In this document: positions 10,506 through 23,091 of the stretch, one piece after another
Position numbering within the stretch: position 1 is the first letter of the stretch
Layout of the letters: each line of letters starts with the position of its first letter
DNA from: Spiroplasma endosymbiont of Poecilobothrus nobilitatus
GTDB lineage: Bacteria > Bacillota_I > Bacilli_A > Mycoplasmatales > Mycoplasmataceae
Assembly (NCBI RefSeq): GCF_964030655.1
Contig: NZ_OZ034915.1
Location: forward strand, 1,116,001 to 1,180,000
DNA length: 64,000 nucleotides
Direction of reading: 5' to 3'
Position numbers and translations under genes: made by a program
Notes under the pieces: model-generated
The model's database searches: none
The model's input: only the letters and a program-made list of their open reading frames with translations
Told to the model about the DNA's origin: nothing

Positions 10506-11608
10506 TTAAATTAAAATTAATTCACGTTTTGCTTCTGTTAAAAGATGAAATACATTTTCGGTGACTAAAATATCATCTTCAATGCGAACACCACCTAAAT
10601 CAGGAATATAAATTCCTGGCTCAACAGTAATAACCATTCCTGGTTCTAATAAGACATCGCAAAATGGTGATACGCGAGGGAATTCATGGATTTCAATACC
10701 AACCCCATGCCCTGTTGAATGTGCGAAATATTCGCCATAACCTTTACTTATGATATAATCACGACAAATTTTATCAATCGTTGCTGTTGTAACGCCCGGT
10801 TTAATTGCATGAATTCCTAAACTTTGTGCTTCATAAACAACATCATAAATTTCTAACATTTTAGATGATGGTGTGTTCCTAACCCAATTGTTCGTGTTGT
10901 ATCAGAACAATAACCATTATAAATACAGCCAAAGTCAATTGTAATTAATTCATTATTCGCAATTATTTTATCATTTGCACGTCCATGTGGCAATGCTCAT
11001 CGTCATCCAGAAGCAACAATTGTATCAAAACTAGGCTTATCAGCGCCAGCTTCAATAAAACTATTAATAATAATTTGTTCAACTTGACGTTCTGTCATTC
11101 CAACTTTAATTTTGTTAATAACATTATTAATTGCAATATCACCAATTGCAAATGCTTGCTTTAAAGCTTCAATCTCAGGATTTGTTTTAATTGCTCGTAA
11201 TTCTGAGAAATCAACTGGTTTTAAAGTAACTGATGATAAATTTGTTGTTAAATTTTGATAAGTCAAATATGTTAAGCAATCACTCTCAAAAGCTAAATTT
11301 TTGACCTTGTTTTTAACCAAATCACTTTGTAACATTTCAAAAAAGTCACCAGGATGATTGGTTGTCATTTCAATAACATGTGTAACATTTCTTGTTTCCT
11401 TCTTACCGGCAGTAATATATCGCCCATCTAAATACAAGATTGATTCAGTTTTTGTGAATAACAAATAGCCTTCGTAAGAAGAAAATTCAGATAATCAAAA
11501 ACGATTAACGGTTGAATGAAATAAAATCCCATCAACTTGATATTTTTCTAAATACTGCTCTAATTTTGCTTTTTTATCTAATTTTACTTTAACATATTCC
11601 ATTAGCAT
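10506..11608 (-). pseudogene. pepP: Xaa-Pro aminopeptidase (aminopeptidase P), frameshifted
   Basis: An M24-family metallopeptidase that removes N-terminal residues preceding proline. Metal ligands are all present: Asp in [12 protein letters not shown], His in HSTGHGVGIEIHEFPR, Glu in VEPGIYIPDLGGVR and Glu in EDDILVTEN. The reading frame changes between 10866 and 10880: the upstream frame runs [12 protein letters not shown]-stop, while the downstream frame resumes at [17 protein letters not shown] 1-nt deletion (or 2-nt insertion) explains it. Two in-frame ATGs (11608, 11602) share one GGAG; either could start the gene. It lies directly downstream of dxs on the same strand. A real frameshift would inactivate it; a sequencing error is the alternative. 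Confidence 0.85.
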
Positions 11609-11668
11609 TATTCTCCTTTTCTTTTCTATAAATTTAACTCTTATTTTTTCATAATACAAGGATATTTC

Positions 11669-13447
11669 TTAATTAATTAAGTTTCTTAAAATTTCTTCAA
11701 GATTATTCATCTCTTTTTTAATTAAACCATTTTCATAACCATAATGTGAAATTGTTGCATTATGATTAATTAATAAATCAATAATCTTCGCATATAAACC
11801 AGTTTCTTTAATAACTTCTTCAAAAATAATAATTTTTTGGTATTTTTCCATGTTAATTTGTTTTAACATTTCTCTATCAACTGGATTAATAAAGCGAGCA
11901 TTAATAACATTAATTTTTTTTGTGTCTAATTTTGTGATAACTATTTTTGTTTTAATTACATTATTCCCATATGTTATTAATAAAATTCGGGCTTTAGGAT
12001 GTTTAATAACATATTCTCACTGTCCAACTGAGAATGGTACTGACAAAACTTGCTGCGTAATTCCACCTTTTGGGTAACGAATAAAAAAAGGATCTTTTTT
12101 ATTAATTAAAGCTAACTTTAATAACTGGTCAAACTCACCACTAGTTGCTGGTTGACTAATAATTGGTAAATCACCCATACTATTTAAAAACCCAATATCA
12201 TAAATTCCATGGTGACTATCCCCATCCGCAAGTGCTAAACTAGCTCGGTCAATCAAAAAAACAACTGGTAAATGATTACGAACAACATCATGTAAAATTT
12301 GATCATAAGTTCGTTGTAAAAAACTAGCATACATATTCACAATTACTTTTTGATGGTCTAAAGCAAAACCGGCAGCTAAGGTGACGGCGTGTTCTTCTGC
12401 TAAACCAACATCTAAACAATATTGCGGATTTTGAAGTATAAATTCTTCTAAATGAACTGAAGCTTGCATTGCGGCGGAAATAAAATAAAATTTTTCTGAT
12501 GCTGTTTGAAATACTTTTCCCAACTTTTTTGCAACATAATAACTTCATTCATTATGTTTATTATCAGTTAAACTATAAGAATGATATTTTTCTTGTTCTG
12601 CTTGGGTTAACCCATAACCATAACCTTTTTTTGTTTTAATATGAAGAACTACACTTGCATTTTGTTTTTTTGCTTGGCGAAAACTTTTTGCTAATTTACG
12701 AAAATTATGGCCATCCACTGTCCCAATATAATCTAAATTAAAACCAGCAAATAACGGTGGAATTACAAAACTACGAATAATTTTTTCAACTAATAGATGC
12801 CCTAATCATAATAATGTTAATGGGGGAATATAACGTAAAACTTTTGCAACTTTACTAGCACTACGATATAGTCATCCACTTCGGACTTTACTAACTGTTG
12901 TATGTAAAATATTAACATTTTTGGAAATACTCATTCCATTATCATTTAAAATAACAATAATTTTATTGGAAATTGTTCCTAAATAAGTTAAAGCTTCTAA
13001 AGTTAAGCCATTAGTAAATGCTGCATCCCCAATCACACAAATAATATTATTATATTTTTGATTATAACTATAAGCAATCGCTGTGGATAAACCAGTTCCC
13101 GCATGGCCATTAGAAAGATGATCATATTTACTCTCGTTAATATGTTGAAAAGCCGCTAAGCCATCAGGTAAGCGAATCGTTGAAAAATGTGTTTTACGAT
13201 CAGCTAAAATTTTATAAGCATAAGTTTGATGACCAGTATCAAAAATAATAAAATCATTATTGTCAATGTCAAAAGTTTTTAATAAACTAATTGTTAATTC
13301 AACTGTCCCTAAATTACTAGCTAAATGTCCCCCATTTTTGGTAACTGTTTCAATAATAAGACGGCGAACATCCGCTGCTAATTCAATTAAAGCTTTTGTT
13401 TTTAAATTTTTTAAATCAGTATAATGCTGATAATCTTGTAATTTCAT
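11669..13447 (-). CDS. dxs: 1-deoxy-D-xylulose-5-phosphate synthase
   Basis: 592 aa. It condenses pyruvate and glyceraldehyde 3-phosphate into DXP, the first step of the MEP (non-mevalonate) isoprenoid route, with thiamine diphosphate. Motifs: HLASNLGTVELTISL, the FDTGHQTYAYKIL segment, ThDP motif from GDAAFTNG to LNDNGMSIS, GLAEEHAVTLAAGFAL, and DGDSHHGIYDIGFL. It is open throughout when UGA is Trp. The length is slightly below the usual 620. It lies downstream of xseA-xseB and a hypothetical gene, probably in one operon. ispG at 26.4 kb is a later enzyme of the same pathway. Confidence 0.95.
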
Positions 13448-13460
13448 CTTTTAACCCCAC

Positions 13461-14135
13461 TTAATACTTTTGTAAAAAATAATTAATTTGTTGAACAAAA
13501 TTATTGAAATATAATGGTGTAATTTTTCCAATCAAATAATGACAATAAGCTGTTACATCTAATTTTATTTTATAAATTTCAACATTACTGCTATCCTTTA
13601 ATAACTTTCTCATTACTGTTAAATTAATTAAAAAAACAAGATAATAACCATAATTAAAATATAATTCATGATTTGGAAGGTTAACAAAAGGTTGATAAAA
13701 AACATTAGCAATAAAATTATAAAGTAAATTAAAATTATAATACATCTTAATTTTTGAATTTGTAATGTCATTATTCGCAAAAATTGTTTCCTCATAATTA
13801 TCATCGAGGTAATTAACAAAAATTTTGCTTTTTAATTCCTTAATTATTTTTAAAATTTGTTCTTGTTCACGCTTTACGCCAGTATGACGAATATATTGCA
13901 TATGATAATAAATTAAAACTAATTTAATTAAAATAATACTATCAAAATATTCTTGCTCATCTAAATTATTTAATCGTAATAAATAAACAAAATTTTTAAT
14001 TAAAATATCTTTTTCATCAAAAGTTTTAAAATCTTTTAAAATCACCCGACTTAATTTTAACTCATGCAATTTTTTTCAAATTTTAATATTATTTTTTTTA
14101 ACTCAGCCACTACGTTCAAAAATTTGCCCTGCCAT
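13461..14135 (-). CDS. Hypothetical protein between xseB and dxs
   Basis: 224 aa, mostly alpha-helical and rich in Ile, Leu, Tyr, Asn and Lys. I see no catalytic motif. The start at 14135 (MAGQIFERSGW) is 6 nt downstream of the xseB stop, with UGA-Trp codons soon after, so it is translationally close to xseB. In many bacteria a prenyl synthase gene sits between xseB and dxs; this protein lacks the DDxxD motifs of that family, so I do not assign it. Confidence 0.65.
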
Positions 14136-14141
14136 AATAAA

Positions 14142-14363
14142 TTATTCTTCATCAACTTTAAAATCAGTTGGGTTATTATCCTTAACAATTTTAGTGACTT
14201 TATCTTTAATATCTTGTAATTTAGTTTCCGCTAATTTTGTTAATTTAATGCCCGTTTCAAAAGCATCAATTGCTTGATCTAATGGCAATTGATTATTTTC
14301 TAAATCATTAATAATTTGCTTTAATTGTTCTAAAATTTGTTCAAATGATTTATTATTTGTCAT
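14142..14363 (-). CDS. xseB: Exodeoxyribonuclease VII small subunit
   Basis: 73 aa, the normal size. XseB binds XseA to form exonuclease VII, which degrades single-stranded DNA. Sequence features: [20 protein letters not shown] then [20 protein letters not shown], the typical helical hairpin. The start MTNNKSF at 14363 is preceded by AAGGATGG and overlaps the end of xseA by 11 nt, as is usual for this pair. Confidence 0.92.
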   Translation of the reverse strand: MTNNKSFEQILEQLKQIINDLENNQLPLDQAIDAFETGIKLTKLAETKLQDIKDKVTKIVKDNNPTDFKVDEE

Positions 14364-15645
14364 TTTTTTCACCATCCTTATTAATTGCTTGTACAATTGA
14401 TTGAATAATTCCATCTTGCACACGTGTCATTATTATATCATTATTCTGAACATCATTGGTCGCTGATATCACATTTTTATTTTCATTGTAAGTAATACTA
14501 TAACCACGAGTTAATGTTTTTAAAGGGCTTAATAAGTCTAATTTACTTATTAAATTATTTTTATCATGTTCAATTGTTAAAATTTGTTGTTGAATTGTTC
14601 TTACTAATGTTTGATAATAATTTTGAATTATATTTTTATTTGCTATAAAGAATGTTTCTTGTAAAACATTAAACTGCTTTAATAATAATTGATAAGAATG
14701 CTTAGATTGTGTATATAATACTCGGGGCCTTGTTAAAACATAACTATTTTTTAATTCGCTTAGTTTATCTTCTGTCTTATCAACTTTGCCTTTAATAAGA
14801 TTAATTAAATGACGGCATTGTTGTTGCAAATAATTAACTAATTCTTTCTGATCGGGTGTTGCTAATTCAGCCGCCGCAGTTGGTGTTGGTGCTCGTAAAT
14901 CACTAACAAAATCAGCTAAGGTAAAATCAATTTCATGACCAACAGCCGAAATAACTGGGATAGTTGCTTGATAAATTGCCTCGACAACTTCAAGTTCATT
15001 AAAAGCTCATAAATCTTCAGTATTGCCCCCACCACGACCAACAATTAATGTATCAAGATGCGGAGCAAATGCCTGTGCTGCCTTAATTTTTGCTCGAATA
15101 TCATGTTTTGCTTCACTTCCTTGCACTAAACTTGGAAATAAATAAATGTTTGCTTGGGGAAAACGGCGATGAATTGTAGTAATAATATCACGAATCGCAG
15201 CACCAGTTGGAGCTGTTATTACACCAATATTATTTGGAAAACGTGGAATTGGTTTTTTTAAAGATTGATCAAACCAACCTTTTTTACTTAATTCTTGTTT
15301 TAATGCTTCATATTTTAAAAACAAAGTACCAACACCTTGTAAAGATAAAGTAACTACTTGTAAACTATATGTTCCTTGCCGCTCATATACCTTAATAGAA
15401 CCTGTTGCAATAATTTTTAAGCCTTCTTTTAATTTAAATTGTAAGTTTTTTGCATTAAATGCAAACATAATTGCCCGAATTTGGGCTTTTTCATCTTTGA
15501 TTGTAAAATAAACATGTCCCGATGAGTGATTTGTAATATTAGAAATTTCTCCTTGTAAAGAAATATTAATTAGATTTGGTTCTTGTTCAATTATTGTTTT
15601 TAAATAATAATTAATTTCACTAACTGTATAAATATTTTTACTCAT
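14353..15645 (-). CDS. xseA: Exodeoxyribonuclease VII large subunit
   Basis: 430 aa. The N-terminal OB fold (residues about 1-100; [20 protein letters not shown]) precedes the catalytic core with [38 protein letters not shown] and [28 protein letters not shown]; the C-terminus is coiled coil that binds XseB. UGA-Trp falls in DLWAFNE. The start at 15645 follows GGAGGGG. It is the first gene of the xseA-xseB-hypothetical-dxs-pepP cluster. Confidence 0.94.
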
Positions 15646-15704
15646 TTGCCCCTCCATTATCAATATCTTCCAATTAATAATATCATTGAAACAATAAAAT
15701 AATT

Positions 15705-15744
15705 AAAAAAGAAATGTTATTAAAGTAACAACATTTCTTTTTTT
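15705..15744. terminator. Terminator after the FNT gene
   Basis: AAAAAAGAAATGTT and AACATTTCTTTTTT form a long stem just after the FNT stop; U-runs occur on both strands. Confidence 0.8.
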
Positions 15745-15753
15745 CAAAAGCAA

Positions 15754-16617
15754 TTAAAGTGTTAATTTTTCTTTTACATCTTTTCGATAAATAAAATAAT
15801 ATAAAAATGGTAAGAAAATTCCTCCACTTAAGAAATTTCCAATTAAAGTTGGTAATTGAACATTGTAAGCAAATTTTCCAAAATCTGTTCAACCACCACT
15901 TGTCCCAAAAATTTTTAAAAATGGTTGTAAAAATCATAAATATGAATTAGCAACTACATGCGAAAATCCAGAAATTGCAAAAGCCATAATAATTAAATTT
16001 ACAACAAAGAATTTAGCAACGGCCGTTTTAGTTGTATGTGCAGCATAAATAGAACCAGCAACTAAAAAGTTACATAAAATGGCACTCCCAAAGTTTTCTC
16101 ATCATTTGTGTTCTAATTTTCCATTAATTAAGATTACCGCATTATTATAAAAATCAGTTTCAGAATTAGGAGTATGATTTAAAAAACCACCTCACGCTGT
16201 TAAACCAGCCATCACTAAACAACCAAGGAAATTACCACTTAAAACAATAAATAAATTACTAACAAATCTTCCAACATTTAATTGTTTTTTAAAAACAACA
16301 ATTAATGCTAAAGAATTTGATGTAAACATCTCTCCCCCAAGAAAAACAATCATTGTAATTGCAACAGTAAAGACAAGACCCAATACTAAACTTTTTAAGC
16401 CAATTGGGATATTATCTCAATTTCCCTTTATTGCCGTAATTGCAGCAATATAACCAAATCCAATAAATAAACCAGCAGCTAAACCCATTAAAAAGGTTTT
16501 ATAAAATGGACTATTTCCTTTTTTTAACGCATACTTATAAATATTTACAAAACTATCTTCATTGCTATAACTATCGGAATTATCTACTTTTTCTTCTTTT
16601 TTAATTTCGTCACTCAT
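15754..16617 (-). CDS. Formate/nitrite transporter (FNT) family channel
   Basis: 287 aa with six membrane segments after a charged N-terminal tail of about 40 residues. FNT features: KTFLMGLAAGLFIGFGYIAA, GGEMFTSNSLALI, a glycine-rich GNFLGCLVMAGLTAWGG segment, FLVAGSIYAAHTT and ISGFSHVVANSY. FNT channels move small monocarboxylates such as formate, and lactate in some pathogens. In a fermenting Spiroplasma lactate or formate export is plausible, but the substrate is not shown by the sequence. It has its own terminator and a clear RBS (AGAGGAGAA). Confidence 0.88.
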
Positions 16618-17002
16618 TTTTTCTCCTCTTTTTCACATTTTATTTCTCTATAAATAATACTTTATTATTCTATCATAAAAAATAAAAACCTAGATATAAT
16701 CTAAGTTTAAAATAATTAATAACCAGTATTTTTAAATAGTAAACTTTTTAATGCCATATATCTGACAATAATTGTTTTTATCATCCACCATATCAAACAA
16801 GACCCGGAATTTTTAAAATATAAAAGTTCGGTAATACAAAAGGCAAATAACATAAATCATTCTCATTTTCTTACAAATCGTTTTTATTTTATTAACCTAA
16901 GACAAATGTTTTACAATTTCATTATAAAAAAATTGATATAATTTACATGTTAAGGTAATTAATGAATGATAAATTTTATAACTTAGAAAGGATCAAAAAA
17001 CT
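16618..17002. other. Intergenic region between divergent genes
   Basis: No convincing gene. A minus-strand hairpin (about 16685-16712) followed by U-rich sequence resembles a terminator with no gene left to serve. A minus-strand open stretch of about 43 codons (MLFAFCITELLYF and so on) ends nearby and could be a relic. A plus-strand -10 box TATAAT at 16937-16942 with TGA just upstream probably drives the next gene. Confidence 0.5.
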
Positions 17003-17263
17003 ATGTTATTTTTAGCAAATATAACAAAATCACAAGAAATTTGAAACAAAATTATTTCAATTGGAATGCCATCAACAATTGCTGTTATCGTAATTATTTT
17101 ATTATGTTTAATTATTAAATATCTTAAAATTAAACGAATTATTTATACAATTATTTTATTAGTAATTATTTCTTTAATTTGTATTGCAATTTGATATTTT
17201 AAAGACGATATCTTAGGAATTGTTTCAGAATATATTAAAATTGAGAACATAAAAACATTATAA
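17003..17263 (+). CDS. Small membrane protein of unknown function
   Basis: 86 aa with two hydrophobic segments (about residues 22-42 and 46-67) and two UGA-Trp codons. AGAAAGGATC lies upstream of the ATG, and an extended -10 box about 60 nt earlier. No family recognised. It is followed by a bidirectional terminator shared with groEL. Confidence 0.65.
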
Positions 17264-17288
17264 ATCTAATAAAATGAAAATAAATTTA

Positions 17289-17316
17289 TAAAAAAACTGA
17301 TTTTAATCAGTCTTTT
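17289..17316. terminator. Bidirectional terminator between the small membrane protein gene and groEL
   Basis: AAAAAACTGATT and AATCAGTCTTTTT pair around a two-base loop; it is placed to stop both convergent genes. Confidence 0.8.
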
Positions 17317-17332
17317 TATAATGTTTCTTTAA

Positions 17333-19244
<1,912 letters not shown>

Positions 19245-19272
19245 ATAACATTCCTCCTTATTAACATGACTA

Positions 19273-19299
19273 TTAGCAAATGGCATATGTAACTGCCAA
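19273..19299. promoter_or_regulatory. Degenerate CIRCE (HrcA operator) upstream of groES
   Basis: TTAGCAAAT, nine bases, AACTGCCAA has exactly the 9-9-9 layout of the CIRCE operator (TTAGCACTC-N9-GAGTGCTAA), with 6 of 9 consensus bases kept in each arm. It is 29 nt before the groES start, so heat-shock control by HrcA is plausible but weakened. Confidence 0.6.
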
Positions 19300-19782
19300 T
19301 AATATATTTAACAAATTTTATTAAAAAATGCAAGTATTTTTATAGCAATATAAATTAACTTTTTGATAATTTTATTTTAATGAACCATTTCATCTTCATC
19401 ATATCTAATATTAGTTGAAAGATACTCAGATAAGATTCTTTTTTCACATTTTCCATGATAAGTTTCTCAAACAATAATGTCTGGTAATACTTTTGCAACA
19501 ATTCGTATACGATGTTTTTTGTCACTATTATTTCAAATCGCATCAATTTTATTTCAATTATTTCAGATCAAATTAGCGAATGATGACATATATTTTAATC
19601 TTCTAATTCTTCCATCAATGGAAACATTTCTTGCTTCAGAAAATATCTCTGCAATAAAAAAATTAATAAAGTCTTCTTTTGTTTGTACAATAGTATGATA
19701 AATAATGATTTGAGTTCATAATATTGGTCGAAATGAAGCATATAAAATTTTAGTATTTGTAAAAATAATTTCTGATGATGTT

Positions 19783-21004
19783 TGGAATGGCAACACTTTT
19801 TAGGACACTTTTTATATAGACATTTGTTTTCTAAAAGTAACTGGAGATAAATAATTTAAACTGCCATGAATTCTAATATTGTTATATCAATGCACAAAAT
19901 CAAAAAGTTCGTATTTTAATTGTGTTAAATTTTTAAATTTTTTACCCTTAATAAATTCAGTTTTAAAAGTTTTGTAAGTTGTTTCAGCCACAGCATTATC
20001 ATAAGGGCAGCCTTTATTGCTTAATGATCTTTTAATATTAAAAGTTATTAAAATTTCATCAATGATTTTATTTTTAAACTCATTACCACGATCAGTATGA
20101 AATAGAGTTATTTGATTTAATGGTCGTGTTATTTTATGAAAAGCTTACTGGACCAGTTCGGCTGTTTTATTCGGCCCAGCACTATAACCAATTATTTCAC
20201 GATTAAACAAGTCAATTAATAAACAAATATAATGTCATTTAGCGCCAACTTGAACATATGTTAAATCACTAACAATAACTTCATTAGGTTTTTTGTTGTT
20301 AAATTGACGATTTAAAATATTATTAATTTGGTCATTATTGACTGTTGTTTTATGATTATGATATTTTAATTTGGTGTATTTAGAAACCAAATTATTTTTG
20401 ATCATAAAGAATCTGATTTTTCGCCGCGATAAGATGATATCTTTTCTGTTTAAAATAACTTTAATTTTGCGAGCCCCATAAATTTTGCGACTTTTATTAA
20501 AGGCACTGATAATTTCTTGTTCATAATTATTAACTTGCTTGTTAATACATTTATTAGTTTGATAATAATACGTTGATTTTGATAAAACCAAAATCTTACA
20601 TATTTTTCTTACTGAATATTTTGTTTTGTTGTTATTAATTATTGTTATTTTTTGGCCATTATCAGTGCGGCTTGCTTTAAAATGTCATTTTCCATTTTCA
20701 AGTCTTTAAGTTCTTTTCGTAAAGTTATTATTTCATTTTCTTCTAGTGTGCGATTGTCTTTTGCTTTAAATGAACCAGAATTATTATAATTTTTAACTCA
20801 ACTATAAATAGTTGGTTTTGGTAAATTATATTCTTGCCCTAGATTAATAACACTTTTACCATTTTTATATAGCATGACAATTTGTTTTTTAAATTCTTCA
20901 GAGTATGAAGTTTTATTTCCCATTTTTATATTCCTTCTTTCTTAATAATTTTATCTAATTTTGAAGTATATATAATTATGGTCCTAATAATTGTAGCCTA
21001 TCCA
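19783..21004 (-). mobile_element. IS3/IS150-type element, copy B
   Basis: Full length (1222 bp) with both ends (TGGAATGGCAAC at 19783; GCCTATCCA ending at 21004). It interrupts a host gene. No 3-bp target duplication is apparent. Confidence 0.9.
19812..20923 (-). pseudogene. IS3-family transposase, copy B, nonsense mutant
   Basis: OrfA is open. OrfB has CAA changed to TAA at 20145-20147, between the first and second catalytic Asp, so the DDE domain is cut. Confidence 0.85.
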
Positions 21005-21117
21005 AATGACATTTCTTATATACAATATTTCCTTTATATTGCATTAATGTTTTTCCTAACACAGGACATTTAAAATTTTGAATTGATGTCACTAAATTTC
21101 CTCCCTTAAACAAAAAA

Positions 21118-21179
21118 AGACATCCAATAAGCAAACACAAAAGATTATTTAATCTTTCATATAAACTTGTTAGATGTCT
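21118..21179 (-). promoter_or_regulatory. Long leader hairpin upstream of the split gene
   Basis: Arms 21118-21131 and 21166-21179 pair over 14 bp with two mismatches; an inner hairpin AAAGATT/AATCTTT (21140-21157) sits in the loop. On the minus strand the structure ends in a run of seven U, 20-odd nt before the RBS. It reads like an intrinsic terminator or attenuator in a 5' leader. I could not match it to a known riboswitch. Confidence 0.55.
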
Positions 21180-21296
21180 AGCATTTAAAACAATATTTAC
21201 TATAAAGTTTTACAATATAAGTATAACACCAAAATATTTCAAATAAAATTATCTAATTCCTTAAAATTTTTTACTTTTTCTTTTAACATCTCTATC

Positions 21297-21491
21297 CTAG
21301 ATCTTATTTCATTCATCACTTTTAAAATCAAACTCGTCATTTTTAGTGCTGATAATCTGCATTAATAATTTTACTAGTTTTTCTCAGTCATTTGATTCAG
21401 CAATAAGAACACGAATTCTAACTTCTAATTCACTAATTTTTTGCTTTGCATCACTAAATAATTTATTTTCATTTCTTTTTTGTTCACTCAT
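21297..21491 (-). CDS. Small hypothetical protein, phage-like
   Basis: 64 aa, highly charged and helical (KQKISELEVRIRVLIAESND). GGAGG lies upstream of the ATG. It contains UGA-Trp. It follows another small broken ORF on the same strand. Small, tightly spaced ORFs with strong RBSs suggest a plectrovirus or plasmid origin, but I do not recognise the family. Confidence 0.5.
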
Positions 21492-21524
21492 TTTTTTATC
21501 CTCCAATGGATTTAATTTTTAATA

Positions 21525-21865
21525 TTATTTATATAAGGTTAATAAATCACTAATCGTAAAAACAACTCCTGGATATTCAATAATTTGTTTGTTTGCTAAC
21601 GTTATATTAAAATTAACTTGGATAAAAAATTGACGTTTTGCTGAATTAAATGTTTTATCTTGGTCGTATAAAGAAAATAATGGTTTTTATTTTTAAATGT
21701 TATTTAGTTCAATAAATTAAAAAGGTATTTTTTTCTTGTTTGTCTAAAACCCTTATTTTCTTTATACGACCTTTTTTGTTCACTAACTTCAAATTTTTTA
21801 TCATAATTAGAATCATTATCTGCTGAATTAAAAAAATGTTTATTTAAATTATTAATTATTTTCAT
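21525..21865 (-). pseudogene. Broken small hypothetical gene containing a long inverted repeat
   Basis: An ATG at 21865 with AAAGGAA upstream opens 53 codons (MKIINNLNKHFFNSAD...), stopping at 21704. A second open segment in another frame (about 21690 to 21525) continues with FNSAKRQFFIQVNFNITLAN and ends in TAA. The frame break coincides with the inverted repeat 21662-21771. Unknown function; perhaps phage-derived. Confidence 0.45.
21662..21771. repeat. 19-bp perfect inverted repeat inside the broken ORF
   Basis: GGTCGTATAAAGAAAATAA (21662-21680) is exactly complementary to 21753-21771. After one mismatch the pairing extends through about six more bases. The loop is about 72 nt. It may be an inverted duplication that broke the gene, or a functional hairpin. 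Confidence 0.75.
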
Positions 21866-21875
21866 CTTATTATTC

Positions 21876-23018
21876 CTTTAATTTTGTAGAAAACTCTTGA
21901 TATTTATAAAATATACCTAAAATTAGGTATATTTTTAATATAAGAGGTGAATAATTAATGGAAAAAATAATTGAAGAATTAATAAATAGTTTAACAGATG
22001 ATCAATTTTTAGAATTTCACGAAAAAGTCAAAAAAGAAGCAGAATTAATTAAAAAACAAAAACGCTTAAATGAAATTGAACAAAAATTTAGGGATAAAGG
22101 TATTAAATGTCCTAATTGTCAATCTTTTTATTGTGTTAAAAATGGTCATAATACTGAAGGAAAACAAAAATATTTATGCAAAAAATTTCGTGCTAGTTTT
22201 GATGCTTTTCGTGATCATTTTACGTATTGAAGTCATTTAAAATATGAACAGTGAAATTTATTGATTCAAATTTCATTATTAGGACAATCTAGTAAAATGA
22301 TTTCCCGCTTTATTAAAACATCACCGAAAACCGCTTGATATAATCGCTAAAAAATAATGAAATCAAAACAATTAGAAAACACCCAATTAAAATTTAAAAC
22401 GTTAAATGGCCAAATTCAAATCGATGAAACATTTATTAAAGAAATCCACAAAGGTAATTTTAAAGATAAATTTGATAAAAGAAAAATTCATCTTGATTCA
22501 TTTTCAACCAACACTAAATGTTGTATTCAAATGGCTGTTGATAGCAATAATAATATTTATGTTAAATCAACCAACACAAAACGATTACAAAAACAGTTAA
22601 TTATTGAAAATATTAATAAACAATTAATCAAAGAAAATTCAATTATTATTTCTGACATGCAACCATTATATTTATTAGTAGCAAAACAAACAAATTCTAT
22701 TTTATTAGCAACTAAAACTAGTACAAATCCTGATGTTAGTTATCGGAAGTTAAATAAAATTAGTAAATTACAATCAAATCTTAAAGAATCCTTAATTCAT
22801 TATCATGAGTTAGGTTTCACGAACATTCAAAATTATTTAAATCACTGAAAATGAAAATACCAGCATAAAGGTTTAACGCCAAACCAACAATCATCGGTAT
22901 TATATTTTAACGTATAAAAAAGTTAAATAACAATATTAAAAGTTTATATAATTTTCTTTTAAAGTTATCATATTGATGATTTTTTTTATTTCATCAAGAG
23001 TTTTCTACAAAATTAAAA
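21876..23018 (+). mobile_element. IS1595-like element, copy 3
   Basis: Full length 1143 bp, from CTTTAATTTTG to CAAAATTAAAA, flanked by a perfect 8-bp duplication TATTATTC. The 5' leader carries the perfect hairpin ATACCTAAAATTAGGTAT shared by all full copies, just before the transposase RBS. Confidence 0.9.
21958..22917 (+). pseudogene. IS1595-like transposase, copy 3, nonsense mutant
   Basis: CAA is TAA at 22348-22350 (after TAWYNR). The last zinc-ribbon Cys is Phe, and a conserved UGA-Trp is TTA. An internal ATG at 22357 restarts an open C-terminal part of 186 codons. Confidence 0.85.
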
Positions 23019-23091
23019 TATTATTCTACTTTCTTATTTGTAAATAACTACTTGCAATAATTTTTTAGTTGATGAATAAGCCTTAAGAAAA

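Larger units (their letters stand above)
19377..21092 (-). pseudogene. Hypothetical protein split by IS3-type copy B
   Basis: The 5' part (21092-21005) starts at GTG after GGAGGAAATTTA and encodes TSIQNFKCPVLGKTLMQYKG. The 3' part (19782-19377) encodes a basic segment with KHRIRIVAKVLPDIIVWETY and an acidic end. Together they would give about 165 aa. No family recognised. Cys residues (KCPVLG, KKCH) in the first 30 residues could form a small metal site. The leader carries a strong hairpin (21118-21179). Confidence 0.6.

Noticed and set aside
13628-13819. Hydrophobic 63-codon frame inside the hypothetical gene before dxs
   Set aside because: Alternative frame of an AT-rich gene; no RBS.
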